64,000 nucleotides of DNA from Brevibacillus invocatus (GCF_003710915.1 NZ_RHHR01000010.1:124001-188000); one strand, 5' to 3'. Counted from the first letter of the stretch, positions 8,137-16,536 are shown. Notes: generated by a model not told the origin, from the sequence alone. A program made the numbers and translations.

Positions 8137-8994
8137 TCAATTCCAGTCGGGGTAGAGATCTGTTCTTCTGTCGCGCCAGGTGGTTACCGAACCCTTCTCA
8201 CGCACATCATACAGCAGTTGAATATCCAGATCCGCCGTGACGAGCATGTCATGGTTGAGCTCACCTTCTGCTAAGATGCCACGTGGCGGGAAGGGAACAT
8301 CATTCGGGGTCAGGATTGCGGCTTGTCCAAAGTTCGCACGCATAAAGTCTACGGTAGGCAGAGAACCAACTGTACCGGTCAGTACCACATAGACCTGATT
8401 TTCTATCGTACGTGCATGGGAGGTGTAGCGCACACGATGGAAAGCATGGCGATCGTCGGTGCAGGACGGGCAAAAAATGACATCTGCACCCCGTGCTTTC
8501 GCGATCCGCACCCATTCCGGAAATTCGATATCATAGCAGATGATCATGGCTACTTTCCCTTTGTCAGTATCAAAGATTTGCAGCGAATCTCCCGCCCCCA
8601 TATTCCAGCCCTTGACTTCCCAAGGCGTGATATGGATTTTTTTCTGCTGGCCGATACGTCCGTCGGGATAAAACAAAAAGGCCGTATTGTACAGCTTGCC
8701 ATTTTCTTCGATGATGTGGGTACCGCCGATCAAATGCATCTGGTACTTGGCAGCTAGGGAACGAAACAACTCGACGTACTGCTCGGTGAAGTTCGGCAAG
8801 GCAGTAATCGGCAAAGCATTGCCTTGTTCATCTCCAATGGACATCAACTGTGTCGTGAAGAGTTCAGGAAAGAGCAGAAACTCTGTATCGTACTCGTCAG
8901 CGTTTTTGACGTAGTGTTCAACCTGATGGGCAAATTCTTCAAAAGTATGTATGGTGTGCAAATGGTACTGCACAGCAGATACGCGCATTTTCAT
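8137..8994 (-). CDS. Carbon-nitrogen hydrolase (nitrilase superfamily amidase)
   Basis: A 285-residue member of the nitrilase superfamily, cysteine amidases that release ammonia or an amine from small amides. The catalytic triad is visible: glutamate in LLFPELF, lysine in QKKIHITPWE, and cysteine in VAMIICYDIEFPEW. The ATG at 8994 follows an AGGAGGAGCAGAC site; an in-frame ATG six codons upstream has no site. It is the first gene of an apparent operon with two GNAT acetyltransferases, paralleling the fused GNAT/nitrilase proteins of Bacillus. The substrate is unknown. Confidence 0.88.
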   Translation of the reverse strand: MKMRVSAVQYHLHTIHTFEEFAHQVEHYVKNADEYDTEFLLFPELFTTQLMSIGDEQGNALPITALPNFTEQYVELFRSLAAKYQMHLIGGTHIIEENGKLYNTAFLFYPDGRIGQQKKIHITPWEVKGWNMGAGDSLQIFDTDKGKVAMIICYDIEFPEWVRIAKARGADVIFCPSCTDDRHAFHRVRYTSHARTIENQVYVVLTGTVGSLPTVDFMRANFGQAAILTPNDVPFPPRGILAEGELNHDMLVTADLDIQLLYDVREKGSVTTWRDRRTDLYPDWN

Positions 8995-9096
8995 GTCTGC
9001 TCCTCCTGGCATCCTCTATATGTACATCAGATTCAATATATCAAAAACAGATTATAATGTCTCTCCTTTCAACACTTGTTGCCGCGAAGAAATCAG

Positions 9097-9133
9097 GAGG
9101 AGCGCACCCCCACACACGGAGGAGGCGCTCCTC
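9097..9133 (-). terminator. Terminator of the riboflavin operon
   Basis: A 9-base perfect inverted repeat (GAGGAGCGC / GCGCTCCTC) lies 31 bases after the ribH stop. On the minus strand it is followed by CTGATTTCTTC, a moderate T-rich stretch, so it is a plausible factor-independent terminator. Confidence 0.6.
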
Positions 9134-9163
9134 TACCATCATTCCCGATTACTCCAGCTCAGC

Positions 9164-9628
9164 TTATGAAAATTGTTTGGAAAGATTCGCCATCTCAATC
9201 GCCGATACAGCGGCATCCCAGCCTTTGTTTCCTGCTTTAGTGCCTGCTCGCTCAATCGCTTGTTCGATGGAGTCCGTCGTAAGCACCCCGAAAATGACCG
9301 GTATGCCTGTTTGCATGGAGGCAGCAGCAACCCCTTTGGCGCATTCGCTGCAGACGTAATCAAAATGAGGTGTAGCACCTCGAATCACCGCGCCCAGGGT
9401 CACCACAGCATCGTAGCGGCCGGATTCTGCCATTTTTTTGGCAATCAAGGAGATTTCAAAGGCACCCGGTACCCAGGCGACATCGATCTGCTTCTCTTCA
9501 ATCCCGTGACGTTTGAGAGCATCCAAAGCGCCACCTACCAGCTTTTGGACGATCAATTCATTAAATCTTCCAGCCACTATGCCAATTCGCAATCCTGTTC
9601 CTACCAGATTTCCTTCAAATGTTCTCAT
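9164..9628 (-). CDS. ribH: 6,7-dimethyl-8-ribityllumazine synthase
   Basis: A 154-residue lumazine synthase, which condenses the ribityl pyrimidine made through RibD with the C4 unit made by RibBA, giving the substrate of riboflavin synthase. Family marks are [12 protein letters not shown] near residue 16, VPGAFEIS at about 54-61, the phosphate/catalytic region [14 protein letters not shown] with the conserved histidine, [22 protein letters not shown], and the C-terminal AGNKGWDAA. Length is standard. It is the last gene of the rib operon, 20 bases after ribBA. Confidence 0.97.
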   Translation of the reverse strand: MRTFEGNLVGTGLRIGIVAGRFNELIVQKLVGGALDALKRHGIEEKQIDVAWVPGAFEISLIAKKMAESGRYDAVVTLGAVIRGATPHFDYVCSECAKGVAAASMQTGIPVIFGVLTTDSIEQAIERAGTKAGNKGWDAAVSAIEMANLSKQFS

Positions 9629-9648
9629 TTATTGCACACTCCTCGTGA

Positions 9649-10842
9649 TTAATAGTGTAGAAGATGACCCAGTTTTTCCTGCTTGGTCGTCAAGTATTTC
9701 TTGTTATGAGGATGTTCAGGCATTTGAATCGGAACACGCTCTAAGACATGCAATCCATACCCTTCCAGCCCGCGAATTTTTCTCGGGTTGTTCGTCAATA
9801 AACGCATGCGGTTCACACCCAAGTCGCGCAATATTTGCGCACCGATGCCATACTCGCGCAAATCAGCACCGAACCCGAGCTTTTGATTGGCTTCAACAGT
9901 ATCCATGCCTTGCTCTTGCAGGGTATAGGCGCGGAGCTTGTTGATCAAGCCGATCCCACGTCCTTCTTGTCGCATGTATAAAAGCACGCCACGTCCCTCT
10001 GCCTCGATCTGCTCCAGTGCCGCATGCAGCTGTGGTCCACAATCGCAACGCAATGAGCCGAATACATCTCCTGTCAGACACTCGGAATGGACGCGTACCA
10101 GGATGGGCTCATCAGGTGAAATCTCACCCTTGATCAAGGCGACATGCTCCTTGCCATCCAGTTGATTCGTGTAGGCAGCGATGCGAAAATCTCCGTACGC
10201 GCTAGGCAGCTTGGCGACTACTTCCCTTTTTATCAACGACTCGGTCTGCATCCGATAGCGGATCAGTTCCGCTATGCTGATCAGTTTGAGGTCAAAGCGT
10301 TGTGCGATCTCTTCCAGCTGCGGCAGGCGCGCCATCGAGCCATCTTCATTCATGATTTCGCAGATGACTCCAGCAGGTACACCTCCTGCCAGCTGTGCCA
10401 AATCAACTGCTGCTTCTGTATGTCCAGCTCTTCGGAGAACACCACCTCGCTTGGCTACTAACGGAAAAATATGACCAGGTCGCCGAAAGTCATCAGCATG
10501 CTTGGACTCATCCAGCATCGCGAGGACGGTGGCGGAACGCTCCTGGGCAGAGATTCCGGTATGCGTACTCCTTTCATCGATGGAGATGGTGAATGCGGTT
10601 CCCTGCTTGTCCGTATTGGTTTCGACCATCGGTTTCAGCTGAAGTCTCCCCGCGTGTTCCTCTGTCACAGGGACACAAACCAGGCCCCGTCCGTGCGTCA
10701 CCATAAAATTGATCATCTCAGGTGTCGCATACTCTGCCATGCAGACAAAATCACCTTCATTTTCACGATCCTCATCATCCACCACGATGACTGCTTTGCC
10801 CTGACGCAAATCTTTCAACACTTCCTCTATGTGATGAAACAT
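9649..10842 (-). CDS. ribBA: Bifunctional 3,4-dihydroxy-2-butanone 4-phosphate synthase / GTP cyclohydrolase II
   Basis: A 397-residue fusion supplying both branches of riboflavin synthesis. Residues 1 to about 200 are RibB, with [12 protein letters not shown] (acidic metal-binding loop) and the ALL-type RSATVLAML and [17 protein letters not shown] segments. The rest is RibA, with the zinc cysteines in [18 protein letters not shown] and the GTP-binding [19 protein letters not shown] loop. AAAAGGAGGGA precedes the ATG. It lies 18 bases after ribE. Confidence 0.97.
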   Translation of the reverse strand: MFHHIEEVLKDLRQGKAVIVVDDEDRENEGDFVCMAEYATPEMINFMVTHGRGLVCVPVTEEHAGRLQLKPMVETNTDKQGTAFTISIDERSTHTGISAQERSATVLAMLDESKHADDFRRPGHIFPLVAKRGGVLRRAGHTEAAVDLAQLAGGVPAGVICEIMNEDGSMARLPQLEEIAQRFDLKLISIAELIRYRMQTESLIKREVVAKLPSAYGDFRIAAYTNQLDGKEHVALIKGEISPDEPILVRVHSECLTGDVFGSLRCDCGPQLHAALEQIEAEGRGVLLYMRQEGRGIGLINKLRAYTLQEQGMDTVEANQKLGFGADLREYGIGAQILRDLGVNRMRLLTNNPRKIRGLEGYGLHVLERVPIQMPEHPHNKKYLTTKQEKLGHLLHY

Positions 10843-10860
10843 TTTGCTGGTTCCCTCCTT

Positions 10861-11535
10861 TTAGGCGAATCCGTTTTCCTGCAAGAAAGACAGATTCAGC
10901 CGGCTTTGGCTTGCCATTTGTGGCTTGTCCGCTTTTTGTTCATTCCTCGGATGAAGCAAAAGTCGTTCCACGTATTTCCCGATCATGTCTGCCTCCAGAT
11001 TCACCCGATCTCCTGGTTTGCGGTCCTGAAGACTGGTCGAAGCCAAAGTATGCGGGATGATGGAGACTGAAAAGCTCGATTCATTCACATCCACCACCGT
11101 CAGACTAATGCCATCGATGCATATTGAGCCGCGTGGAATGATGTACCTAAGCAGTTCGGCTGTCGCTTCAATTCGAAACCGTACAGCATTGGCATGCAAC
11201 TGCAGAGACAAAATGGTTCCCGTACCATCCACGTGTCCAGATACAAGATGGCCGCCAAAACGATCACCGAGCTTCATGGCCCGTTCCAGATTGACCTTTT
11301 GGCCGCGCTGGAGCTGTCGCAAACTGGTATGGCGAAGCGTTTCAGGCATGACATCCACTTCAAAATGACGCAAAGAAAAGGAGGTCACTGTCAGGCAAAT
11401 ACCGTTGACCGAGATGCTGTCGCCAATACTGACTCCTTCCAGCACCTTTTGAGCACGAATTCGCAAACGGCATGCCTCCTGATTTCCGGTGATGGATTCT
11501 ACGATTCCGATCTCCTCTACCAAGCCTGTAAACAT
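10861..11535 (-). CDS. ribE: Riboflavin synthase, alpha subunit
   Basis: A 224-residue enzyme that dismutates two lumazine molecules into riboflavin. It has the family's two similar halves: MFTGLVEEIG...SISVNGICLTVTSF...FEVDVMPETL in the first, and GHVDGTGTIL...GSICIDGISLTVVDV...FSVSIIPHTL in the second. The C-terminal tail of about 24 residues (EQKADKPQMASQ onward) is a little longer than in most homologues. It begins directly at the end of ribD with a GGAAGGGGG site, so translation is probably coupled. Confidence 0.97.
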   Translation of the reverse strand: MFTGLVEEIGIVESITGNQEACRLRIRAQKVLEGVSIGDSISVNGICLTVTSFSLRHFEVDVMPETLRHTSLRQLQRGQKVNLERAMKLGDRFGGHLVSGHVDGTGTILSLQLHANAVRFRIEATAELLRYIIPRGSICIDGISLTVVDVNESSFSVSIIPHTLASTSLQDRKPGDRVNLEADMIGKYVERLLLHPRNEQKADKPQMASQSRLNLSFLQENGFA

Positions 11536-11536
11536 G

Positions 11537-12649
11537 TTACTGCCCCCTTCCTACCATCCACTGCGGGTACCCGACTATGCGGATGTCTTGTTCGTCTATA
11601 GGTTTAATCTCGGTATGCACCAATCTGACAGCATCGTCCATGCTGGCATATCCAATGCCGCCAAATATAGAGGGCGCTGCTTTGCCGCCCACTAGCTTGA
11701 GTGATACATAGCTGATGATTTTTTGGATTGCCTTAGCTTGCAAAAAAGCGGCGTTGATTTCTGCCCCACCCTCTACTAGCAGGGAGGTAATCCCTCTCTC
11801 CCCAAGCACGGCTAGAACATGATTGATCTGAAGTTCTCCATCAAGCGTGATCACCATTACCCCTTTTGCGGTAAGTTCTTCTGTCTTCTTCTGGCTTGAT
11901 GCTGAAGTGGTTATGATCCAGGTCTTCGCATCTTCGCACTGCGTGACACGGGCATTCAGTGGTGTACGCAGCTGGCGATCCAGAATGATACGGATCGGCT
12001 GTTTTCCAGCTATGGATCCAGCATGTCGAGCCGTCAGTTCCGGATCATCCGACAATACCGTTCCGACGCCAACCAGAATGGCATCGTGCATTCTTCGCAG
12101 ATCATGCACCTCTTCACGCGATGCCACACCCGTTATCCACCGACTATGCCCCGTACATGTCGCAATTTTTCCATCCAGTGTACTGGCTGTCTTCAGCGTG
12201 ACAAAAGGACGGCTGGTCTGTACGTAATGGAAAAAAACTTCGTTCAGCTGTATCGCTTCCTGCTCCTGGATTCCAACGACTACTTCCAATCCAGCGTCTT
12301 TCAGCTTATCCACACCAGAACCAGCTACCAGAGGGTTGGGGTCCTTCGTAGCCACTACGACTTTTCGAACGCCAGAAGATAGAATCGCATCGGTACAAGG
12401 GGGCGTTTTTCCATGGTGGCTGCAAGGCTCCAGGGAAACGTACAGGGTCGAGCCCACTGCTTGATTTCCTGCCATCTTCAACGCATGGATCTCCGCATGC
12501 GGCTCTCCTGCTCTCAGATGAGCACCCATGCCTACAATGGTTCCATTTTTGACAACGATCGCTCCTACGAGTGGATTGGGGCTTGTTTGTCCTTTTGCAG
12601 ATTTCGCCAAATCGATCGCCATGCTCATATAGTCAATATCCGTTTTCAT
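11537..12649 (-). CDS. ribD: Bifunctional diaminohydroxyphosphoribosylaminopyrimidine deaminase / uracil reductase
   Basis: A 370-residue fusion performing the second and third steps of the riboflavin pathway. The N-terminal deaminase has the zinc motif HAEIHALKMAG and PCSHHGKTPPCTDAI; the C-terminal reductase begins near SRPFVTLKTASTLDGKIAT and includes a GGAEINAAFL nucleotide-binding segment. The ATG at 12649 is preferred to a GTG eight codons upstream because GGGAGAGGA precedes it. It is the first gene of the rib operon, about 130 bases after the second FMN riboswitch. Confidence 0.96.
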   Translation of the reverse strand: MKTDIDYMSMAIDLAKSAKGQTSPNPLVGAIVVKNGTIVGMGAHLRAGEPHAEIHALKMAGNQAVGSTLYVSLEPCSHHGKTPPCTDAILSSGVRKVVVATKDPNPLVAGSGVDKLKDAGLEVVVGIQEQEAIQLNEVFFHYVQTSRPFVTLKTASTLDGKIATCTGHSRWITGVASREEVHDLRRMHDAILVGVGTVLSDDPELTARHAGSIAGKQPIRIILDRQLRTPLNARVTQCEDAKTWIITTSASSQKKTEELTAKGVMVITLDGELQINHVLAVLGERGITSLLVEGGAEINAAFLQAKAIQKIISYVSLKLVGGKAAPSIFGGIGYASMDDAVRLVHTEIKPIDEQDIRIVGYPQWMVGRGQ

Positions 12650-12684
12650 CCATTCCTCTCCCTTTCTAGGCACGGTCGCAAGAA

Positions 12685-12720
12685 ATAAGAAAACCCCGAC
12701 ACCATTCAGGTATCAGGGCA
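12685..12720 (-). terminator. Riboswitch-linked terminator, proximal module
   Basis: On the minus strand CCCTGATACC pairs over ten positions with GGTGTCGGGG around TGAAT, followed by TTTTCTTATTT. It lies between FMN aptamer 2 and ribD, as expected for an FMN-controlled attenuator. Its 5' arm contains GCCCTGA, complementary to TCAGGGC at the start of aptamer 2. Confidence 0.85.
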
Positions 12721-12737
12721 TAGGGAAAGAAGCCTTG

Positions 12738-12769
12738 CTCTAGCCGTTTTTCAAAAACGAAGACTAGAG
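12738..12769 (-). promoter_or_regulatory. Long hairpin of the proximal riboswitch expression platform
   Basis: On the minus strand CTCTAG pairs with CTAGAG, and inside it CGTTTTT pairs with AAAAACG. It sits between aptamer 2 and its terminator. A related but weaker hairpin (GTTTTT/AAAAAC, about 13030-13048) occupies the same place in the distal module, so it looks like a shared part of the switch. Its exact role in the antiterminated form is not evident. Confidence 0.6.
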
Positions 12770-12780
12770 AAAGCACAACT

Positions 12781-12925
12781 CATCTTCTCCCATCCGGACT
12801 TTACCGTCGGCTCTGGAATTTCACCAGATCAGTCGTCAAACCGATCACGCTTGGATGACGAGTCGCGGGCTCAGACGCATTGCGCCATTACCGCCGGTCA
12901 GGAATTTCACCTTGCCCTGAAGATT
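12781..12925 (-). promoter_or_regulatory. FMN riboswitch aptamer 2 (proximal to ribD)
   Basis: Read on the minus strand this is a complete RFN element: AATCTTCAGGGC, then GGTGAAATTCCTGACCGG and CGGTAATG, GAGCCCGCGA, GGTGAAATTCCAGAGCCGA, CGGTAAAGTCCGGATGGG and a closing AGAAGAT that pairs with the 5' strand. FMN binding to this fold reduces expression of riboflavin genes. A terminator follows, so control is probably by transcription attenuation. Confidence 0.95.
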
Positions 12926-12970
12926 GTGCCTATGAAATTCAGACTTTACCCTTGCCCCTCCTCTCTGAAA

Positions 12971-13005
12971 AAATAAAAAGCCCTTGAGCAAGATCTACTC
13001 AGGGC
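12971..13005 (-). terminator. Riboswitch-linked terminator, distal module
   Basis: On the minus strand GCCCTGAG pairs with CTCAAGGGC (one bulged A) around TAGATCTTG, followed by TTTTTATTTTTT. It lies between aptamer 1 and aptamer 2, so the first riboswitch has its own expression platform and can stop transcription before the second aptamer is made. Confidence 0.85.
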
Positions 13006-13068
13006 ATCGAAAAACAAGCCTTTTTCAAGCCGTTTTTCAAAAAAACAGCTCCAAAAGACTAATCCAAA

Positions 13069-13214
13069 TACCTTCTCCCATCCGGACTTTACCGTCGGCC
13101 TTGGAATTGCACCAAGTCAGTCGCCGCCCAAACAACAAGCGGCGAGTCGCGGGCTCAGACGTGCGTTCGTCATTACCGCCGGTCGGGAATTGCACCCTAC
13201 CCTGAAGGCTGGTA
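13069..13214 (-). promoter_or_regulatory. FMN riboswitch aptamer 1 (proximal to promoter)
   Basis: A second full RFN element on the minus strand: GCCTTCAGGGTAGGG, GGTGCAATTCCCGACCGG, CGGTAATGACG, GAGCCCGCGA, GGTGCAATTCCAAGGCCGA, CGGTAAAGTCCGGATGGG, AGAAGGTA. It differs from aptamer 2 in all variable stems and in GGTGCAATTCC versus GGTGAAATTCC in both conserved internal loops, so the two are diverged copies and not an assembly duplicate. Confidence 0.95.
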
Positions 13215-13227
13215 TTCAGTTGTTGCC

Positions 13228-13255
13228 ATTATAACATACTTTTTCAACACGTCAC
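13228..13255 (-). promoter_or_regulatory. Sigma-A promoter of the rib operon
   Basis: On the minus strand GTGACG (-35) and TATAAT (-10) are 16 bases apart, and TG one base before the -10 gives an extended -10 (TGTTATAAT). Transcription would begin just before aptamer 1, so both riboswitches lie in the leader. Confidence 0.8.
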
Positions 13256-13281
13256 GCTTTGTATATTTTTCCCAGAATTCG

Positions 13282-14538
13282 TCAGGTTGCGCACATACGC
13301 TGCACGGTTTTGTACAGCAGCTGGGTACCGCAGGCGATATCTTCGTAGTTGGCGTATTCCTGCGGATTGTGGCTGATCCCATCACGGCAGCGCACAAAAA
13401 TCATCGCGTAATCACATACATACGAAAGGGCTAGCGCATCATGAAAAGGTCCACTCATCAGTTCTGGAGCACGAAGATTTAGTTTGGTGCTTTCTTCGCG
13501 AATGATGTCTTTGATCCAGGGGGCGCAATAGCGAGGTTTACTATTGGTATCTTCCGTGATGGTATAGCGTAAACCATGCTGCATTGCGATCTGTTCGATT
13601 TCCTGCCGCAATTCCTGCTCCCGCTGATCTCGCCTATGCAAATCAATATCACGCAAATCAACGGTGAAGCTCACTTTTTCAGGGATTATGTTGCGCGAAT
13701 CAGGAAACACCTGCAGATGTCCTACGGTACCGACCGTCGGTGCTGCCGGATCGAGTTTGGCCAAATCGTTGAGAGCTACGATCACTTTTGCAGCGCCAAG
13801 CAAGGCATCCTGCCTCATAAGCATCGGTACCGAACCGGCGTGGCCAGCGAATCCTGTCATTTCTACTGTCCACCAGAGCGGTCCTGAGATCGCCGAGACG
13901 ATTCCTACTGGCTCCTCCATTTTATCGAGAATCGGGCCCTGCTCAATATGCAGCTCCAAGTAAGCCCCGATCCTTCCCTGTGCATAGAGAGATTCCTCAA
14001 ATCTATCTGGATCACATCCAAAATCAAGTAGCGCTTGCCTGCGTGTGATCCCGTTTTTGTCCGTGCGCTCCAGCTCGTCTGGCTCCAGCTTACCAAGGAT
14101 TCCCCGAGAACCGAACAAACCTTTCTGGAACCGACATCCCTCCTCATCGCAAAAGGCAACGACCTCGATGGGCTGATCAGGCACAATTCCCCGCTCATTC
14201 ATGGTTTGCAGGACTTCCAATCCTCCGAGTACCCCAATGGTTCCGTCAAATCGTCCTCCGTATGGCTGAGAATCAATATGGGAGCCGATCATCAGGATTG
14301 GGGCATCCGGATTACGACCGTCCAACCGCCCGATCAGATTGCCGAAGTGATCGATCCGTGTCTGCAATCCCGCTTCCTCCATCCACCCGCGCACCAGTTC
14401 CACACCGGCCCGGTCTTCTGCCGACAAGGCCAGCCGACATACACCCGTTTCTCCAAGTTTTCCGACCTCGGCCAATTCCTCAATTCGTCTTTTCAACCGG
14501 TCTTGCTGAATGGTAAAAGCCCCGTCTATCTGGTTCAT
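13282..14538 (-). CDS. Zn-dependent M20 hydrolase: N-carbamoyl-L-amino acid hydrolase / allantoate amidohydrolase family
   Basis: A 418-residue amidohydrolase with the family's marks: MIGSHIDSQPYGGRFDGTIGVLGGLE (first histidine and bridging aspartate of the dimetal site), FCDEEGCRFQKGLFGSRG (paired glutamates), LELHIEQGPIL (H-I-E-Q-G), and the late SGPFHDALAL histidine. Members hydrolyse allantoate, ureidoglycine or N-carbamoyl amino acids; which one cannot be decided here, and no purine-degradation genes are adjacent. The ATG at 14538 follows AAGGAGG at good spacing; upstream in-frame ATGs lack a site. It is transcribed toward the rib leader. Confidence 0.85.
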   Translation of the reverse strand: MNQIDGAFTIQQDRLKRRIEELAEVGKLGETGVCRLALSAEDRAGVELVRGWMEEAGLQTRIDHFGNLIGRLDGRNPDAPILMIGSHIDSQPYGGRFDGTIGVLGGLEVLQTMNERGIVPDQPIEVVAFCDEEGCRFQKGLFGSRGILGKLEPDELERTDKNGITRRQALLDFGCDPDRFEESLYAQGRIGAYLELHIEQGPILDKMEEPVGIVSAISGPLWWTVEMTGFAGHAGSVPMLMRQDALLGAAKVIVALNDLAKLDPAAPTVGTVGHLQVFPDSRNIIPEKVSFTVDLRDIDLHRRDQREQELRQEIEQIAMQHGLRYTITEDTNSKPRYCAPWIKDIIREESTKLNLRAPELMSGPFHDALALSYVCDYAMIFVRCRDGISHNPQEYANYEDIACGTQLLYKTVQRMCAT

Positions 14539-14641
14539 CTTGGACTTCGCCTCCTTACTGACATCGTATTCCGCTCGTCCAGCAACTAGTCTCCTTTTCC
14601 CGGTCAAGACGCCTTACCGAATGAATACACGTCCAAGAATC

Positions 14642-14650
14642 TGCTATAAT
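14642..14650 (+). promoter_or_regulatory. Extended -10 promoter for the 59-residue gene
   Basis: TGCTATAAT is a perfect extended -10 element 31 bases before the start codon. No convincing -35 was found at the usual distance, which extended -10 promoters can tolerate. Confidence 0.55.
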
Positions 14651-14680
14651 GAATCGGACAGTTTCGGGAGGTTTTGACGA

Positions 14681-14860
14681 ATGGACAAATGGCTAAACAA
14701 GCGTGTGAAGATGAAAGAAGGACCGAAAAAGCGTGGGATTGTCGAATACATAGATGAGCAGTACATCGTGGTCTATTTTACTTTTCCTCGCAAGGAGCGG
14801 GTCATTTACCCAAGCAAGGAAGCCTTTCTGAATAAGGTGGAGTTTATCGAAGAAGCGTGA
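14681..14860 (+). CDS. Small basic protein of 59 residues, function unknown
   Basis: A short plus-strand gene with a good extended -10, GGGAGG nine bases before the ATG, and a strong terminator 8 bases after the stop, so it is very likely real. The product is MDKWLNKRVKMKEGPKKRGI followed by VEYIDEQYIVVYFTFPRKERVIYP and an acidic end. The alternation of short strands (RGIVEYI, YIVVYFTF, ERVIYP) looks like a small SH3-like or KOW-like barrel with basic loops, so nucleic-acid contact is possible. That is inference from pattern only; I do not recognise the family. Confidence 0.75.
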   Translation: MDKWLNKRVKMKEGPKKRGIVEYIDEQYIVVYFTFPRKERVIYPSKEAFLNKVEFIEEA

Positions 14861-14869
14861 TCCACGCAA

Positions 14870-14918
14870 AAAAGCCCTTGACTACCTTTTTATGGCAGTA
14901 ATCAAGGGCTACTTTTTT
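14870..14918. terminator. Bidirectional terminator between convergent genes
   Basis: AGCCCTTGA pairs with TCAAGGGCT around an A/T-rich centre, with a T run on each side (ACTTTTTTC on plus, TTTTTTGCG on minus). It serves the 59-residue gene and the convergent ABC-F gene. Confidence 0.85.
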
Positions 14919-14922
14919 CTAC

Positions 14923-16536
14923 TTACGCGTAATGCTCGTCACGAAGACGTTTGATCTCGTCGCTCTCGAGATACTCATCGTAGGTCATCATCTTGTCAAT
15001 GACACCTTTTGGCGTAAATTCGATGATCCGGTTGGCGATCGTTTGCACGAACTGGTGGTCATGCGATACGAACAGCATGGTGCCATCAAAATCGATAAGA
15101 CCGTTATTGAGTGCCGTGATCGATTCCAAGTCCAAGTGGTTGGTCGGCTCATCCAGGATCAGCACGTTGGCACTTGCCAGCATCATCTTGGAAAGCATGC
15201 AACGCACTTTTTCTCCCCCGGACAATACATTTGCCTTCTTCAGGGCTTCATCCCCGGAGAAGAGCATACGTCCCAGGAAACCGCGGATAAAGGTTTCGTC
15301 TTGCTCCTTCGAATACTGGCGCAGCCAATCCACCAGATTAAGGTCCGTCTCGAAGTATTCCGAGTTGTCTTTCGGGAAGTACGCTTGAGACGTCGTAACG
15401 CCCCACTCGTACGTACCGCTGTCTGCCTCGACTTCGCCCATCACAACACGGAAAAACGTGGTTTTTGCCAGCTCATTCGGCCCGACGAATGCCACTTTAT
15501 CTCCTTTGTTAATGGCGAGATGAAGATTTTCAAACAGCTTCTCTCCCTCAATCGTTTTGCTCAAGCCTTCAATAGCCAACAGGTTTTTACCCGCTTCACG
15601 TTCTGGCTTGAAGTTGATGAAGGGATATTTGCGGCTCGATGGACGAATATCTTCCAAGCTGATTTTTTCCAACAGCTTTTTACGCGAGGTCGCTTGCTTG
15701 GATTTGGAGGCATTCGCCGAGAATCGCGCAATGAACTCCTGCAGCTCTTTCATTTTTTCTTCTTTCTTCTTGTTCTGGTCGCGAACCATCTTCAGCGCCA
15801 ATTGGCTGGATTCGTACCAGAAGTCGTAGTTCCCCACGTACATCTGGATTTTGCCGAAGTCAATATCCGCGATGTGGGTACATACCTTGTTCAAGAAGTG
15901 ACGGTCATGGGATACCACGATGACGGTATTCTCATAATCCATCAGGAAGTTCTCCAGCCAACGGATCGACTCGATGTCCAGGTGGTTGGTTGGCTCATCC
16001 AGCAGCAAGATGTGTGGATTGCCAAACAAGGCCTGTGCCAAAAGGACACGAACCTTCTCATTACCGGCCAGGTCCTCCATCTTCTTGTCGTGCAGATCAG
16101 TTGGGATTCCCAAGCCAATCAGTAATCCCGCTGCATCCGCTTCTGCCATCCAACCATTTAATTCTTCAAACTCCCCTTCGAGCTGCGAGGCCAGGATGCC
16201 GTCAGCTTCAGAGAAGTCTTCCTTCATGTATAGTGCATTTTTTTGTTCCATGATCTCATAAAGTCTTTTATGACCCATGATGACCGTCTTCAACACTTCG
16301 AATTCATCGAACTCGTAGTGGTTCTGCTTGAGAACAGCAATGCGCTCTCCTGGTGTGACAGAGACGTGACCACTGGTAGGCTCGATCTCTCCGGAGAGAA
16401 TTTTGACGAATGTAGACTTACCGGCACCATTGGCACCGATCAAACCATAGCAGTTACCGGGAGTAAACTTGATGGATACATCTTCAAACAAGGCGCGTTT
16501 GCCGTAGCGAAGCGTCACGTTCTGAGTGCTTATCAT
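14923..16536 (-). CDS. ABC-F family ATPase, YkpA/YbiT-like
   Basis: A 537-residue soluble protein with two ABC cassettes and no membrane segment, the ABC-F class that acts on the ribosome. Cassette 1 has GLIGANGAGKST and LLLDEPTNHLD; the linker FSANASKSKQATSRKK is the typical basic interdomain helix; cassette 2 has VLSGGEKVRCMLSKM and ILDEPTNHLD. The second Walker A is GPNELAKTT instead of GxxGxGKT, and the first signature is LAGNEKVRVL. I recall similar degeneracy in B. subtilis YkpA, so these look like subfamily traits. It lacks the marks of a specific antibiotic-resistance ABC-F. The ATG at 16536 matches family N-termini better than an upstream GTG. Confidence 0.88.
   Translation of the reverse strand: MISTQNVTLRYGKRALFEDVSIKFTPGNCYGLIGANGAGKSTFVKILSGEIEPTSGHVSVTPGERIAVLKQNHYEFDEFEVLKTVIMGHKRLYEIMEQKNALYMKEDFSEADGILASQLEGEFEELNGWMAEADAAGLLIGLGIPTDLHDKKMEDLAGNEKVRVLLAQALFGNPHILLLDEPTNHLDIESIRWLENFLMDYENTVIVVSHDRHFLNKVCTHIADIDFGKIQMYVGNYDFWYESSQLALKMVRDQNKKKEEKMKELQEFIARFSANASKSKQATSRKKLLEKISLEDIRPSSRKYPFINFKPEREAGKNLLAIEGLSKTIEGEKLFENLHLAINKGDKVAFVGPNELAKTTFFRVVMGEVEADSGTYEWGVTTSQAYFPKDNSEYFETDLNLVDWLRQYSKEQDETFIRGFLGRMLFSGDEALKKANVLSGGEKVRCMLSKMMLASANVLILDEPTNHLDLESITALNNGLIDFDGTMLFVSHDHQFVQTIANRIIEFTPKGVIDKMMTYDEYLESDEIKRLRDEHYA

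Noticed and set aside
12781-13214. Tandem FMN aptamers as an assembly or sequencing duplication.
   Set aside because: The two copies differ at many positions in every variable stem and in both terminators; a technical duplicate would be identical.
14923-16536. Second Walker A of the ABC-F protein reads GPNELAKTT and the first signature LAGNEKVRVL.
   Set aside because: Similar degeneracy is, as I recall, present in B. subtilis YkpA, so it looks like a subfamily trait and not damage.
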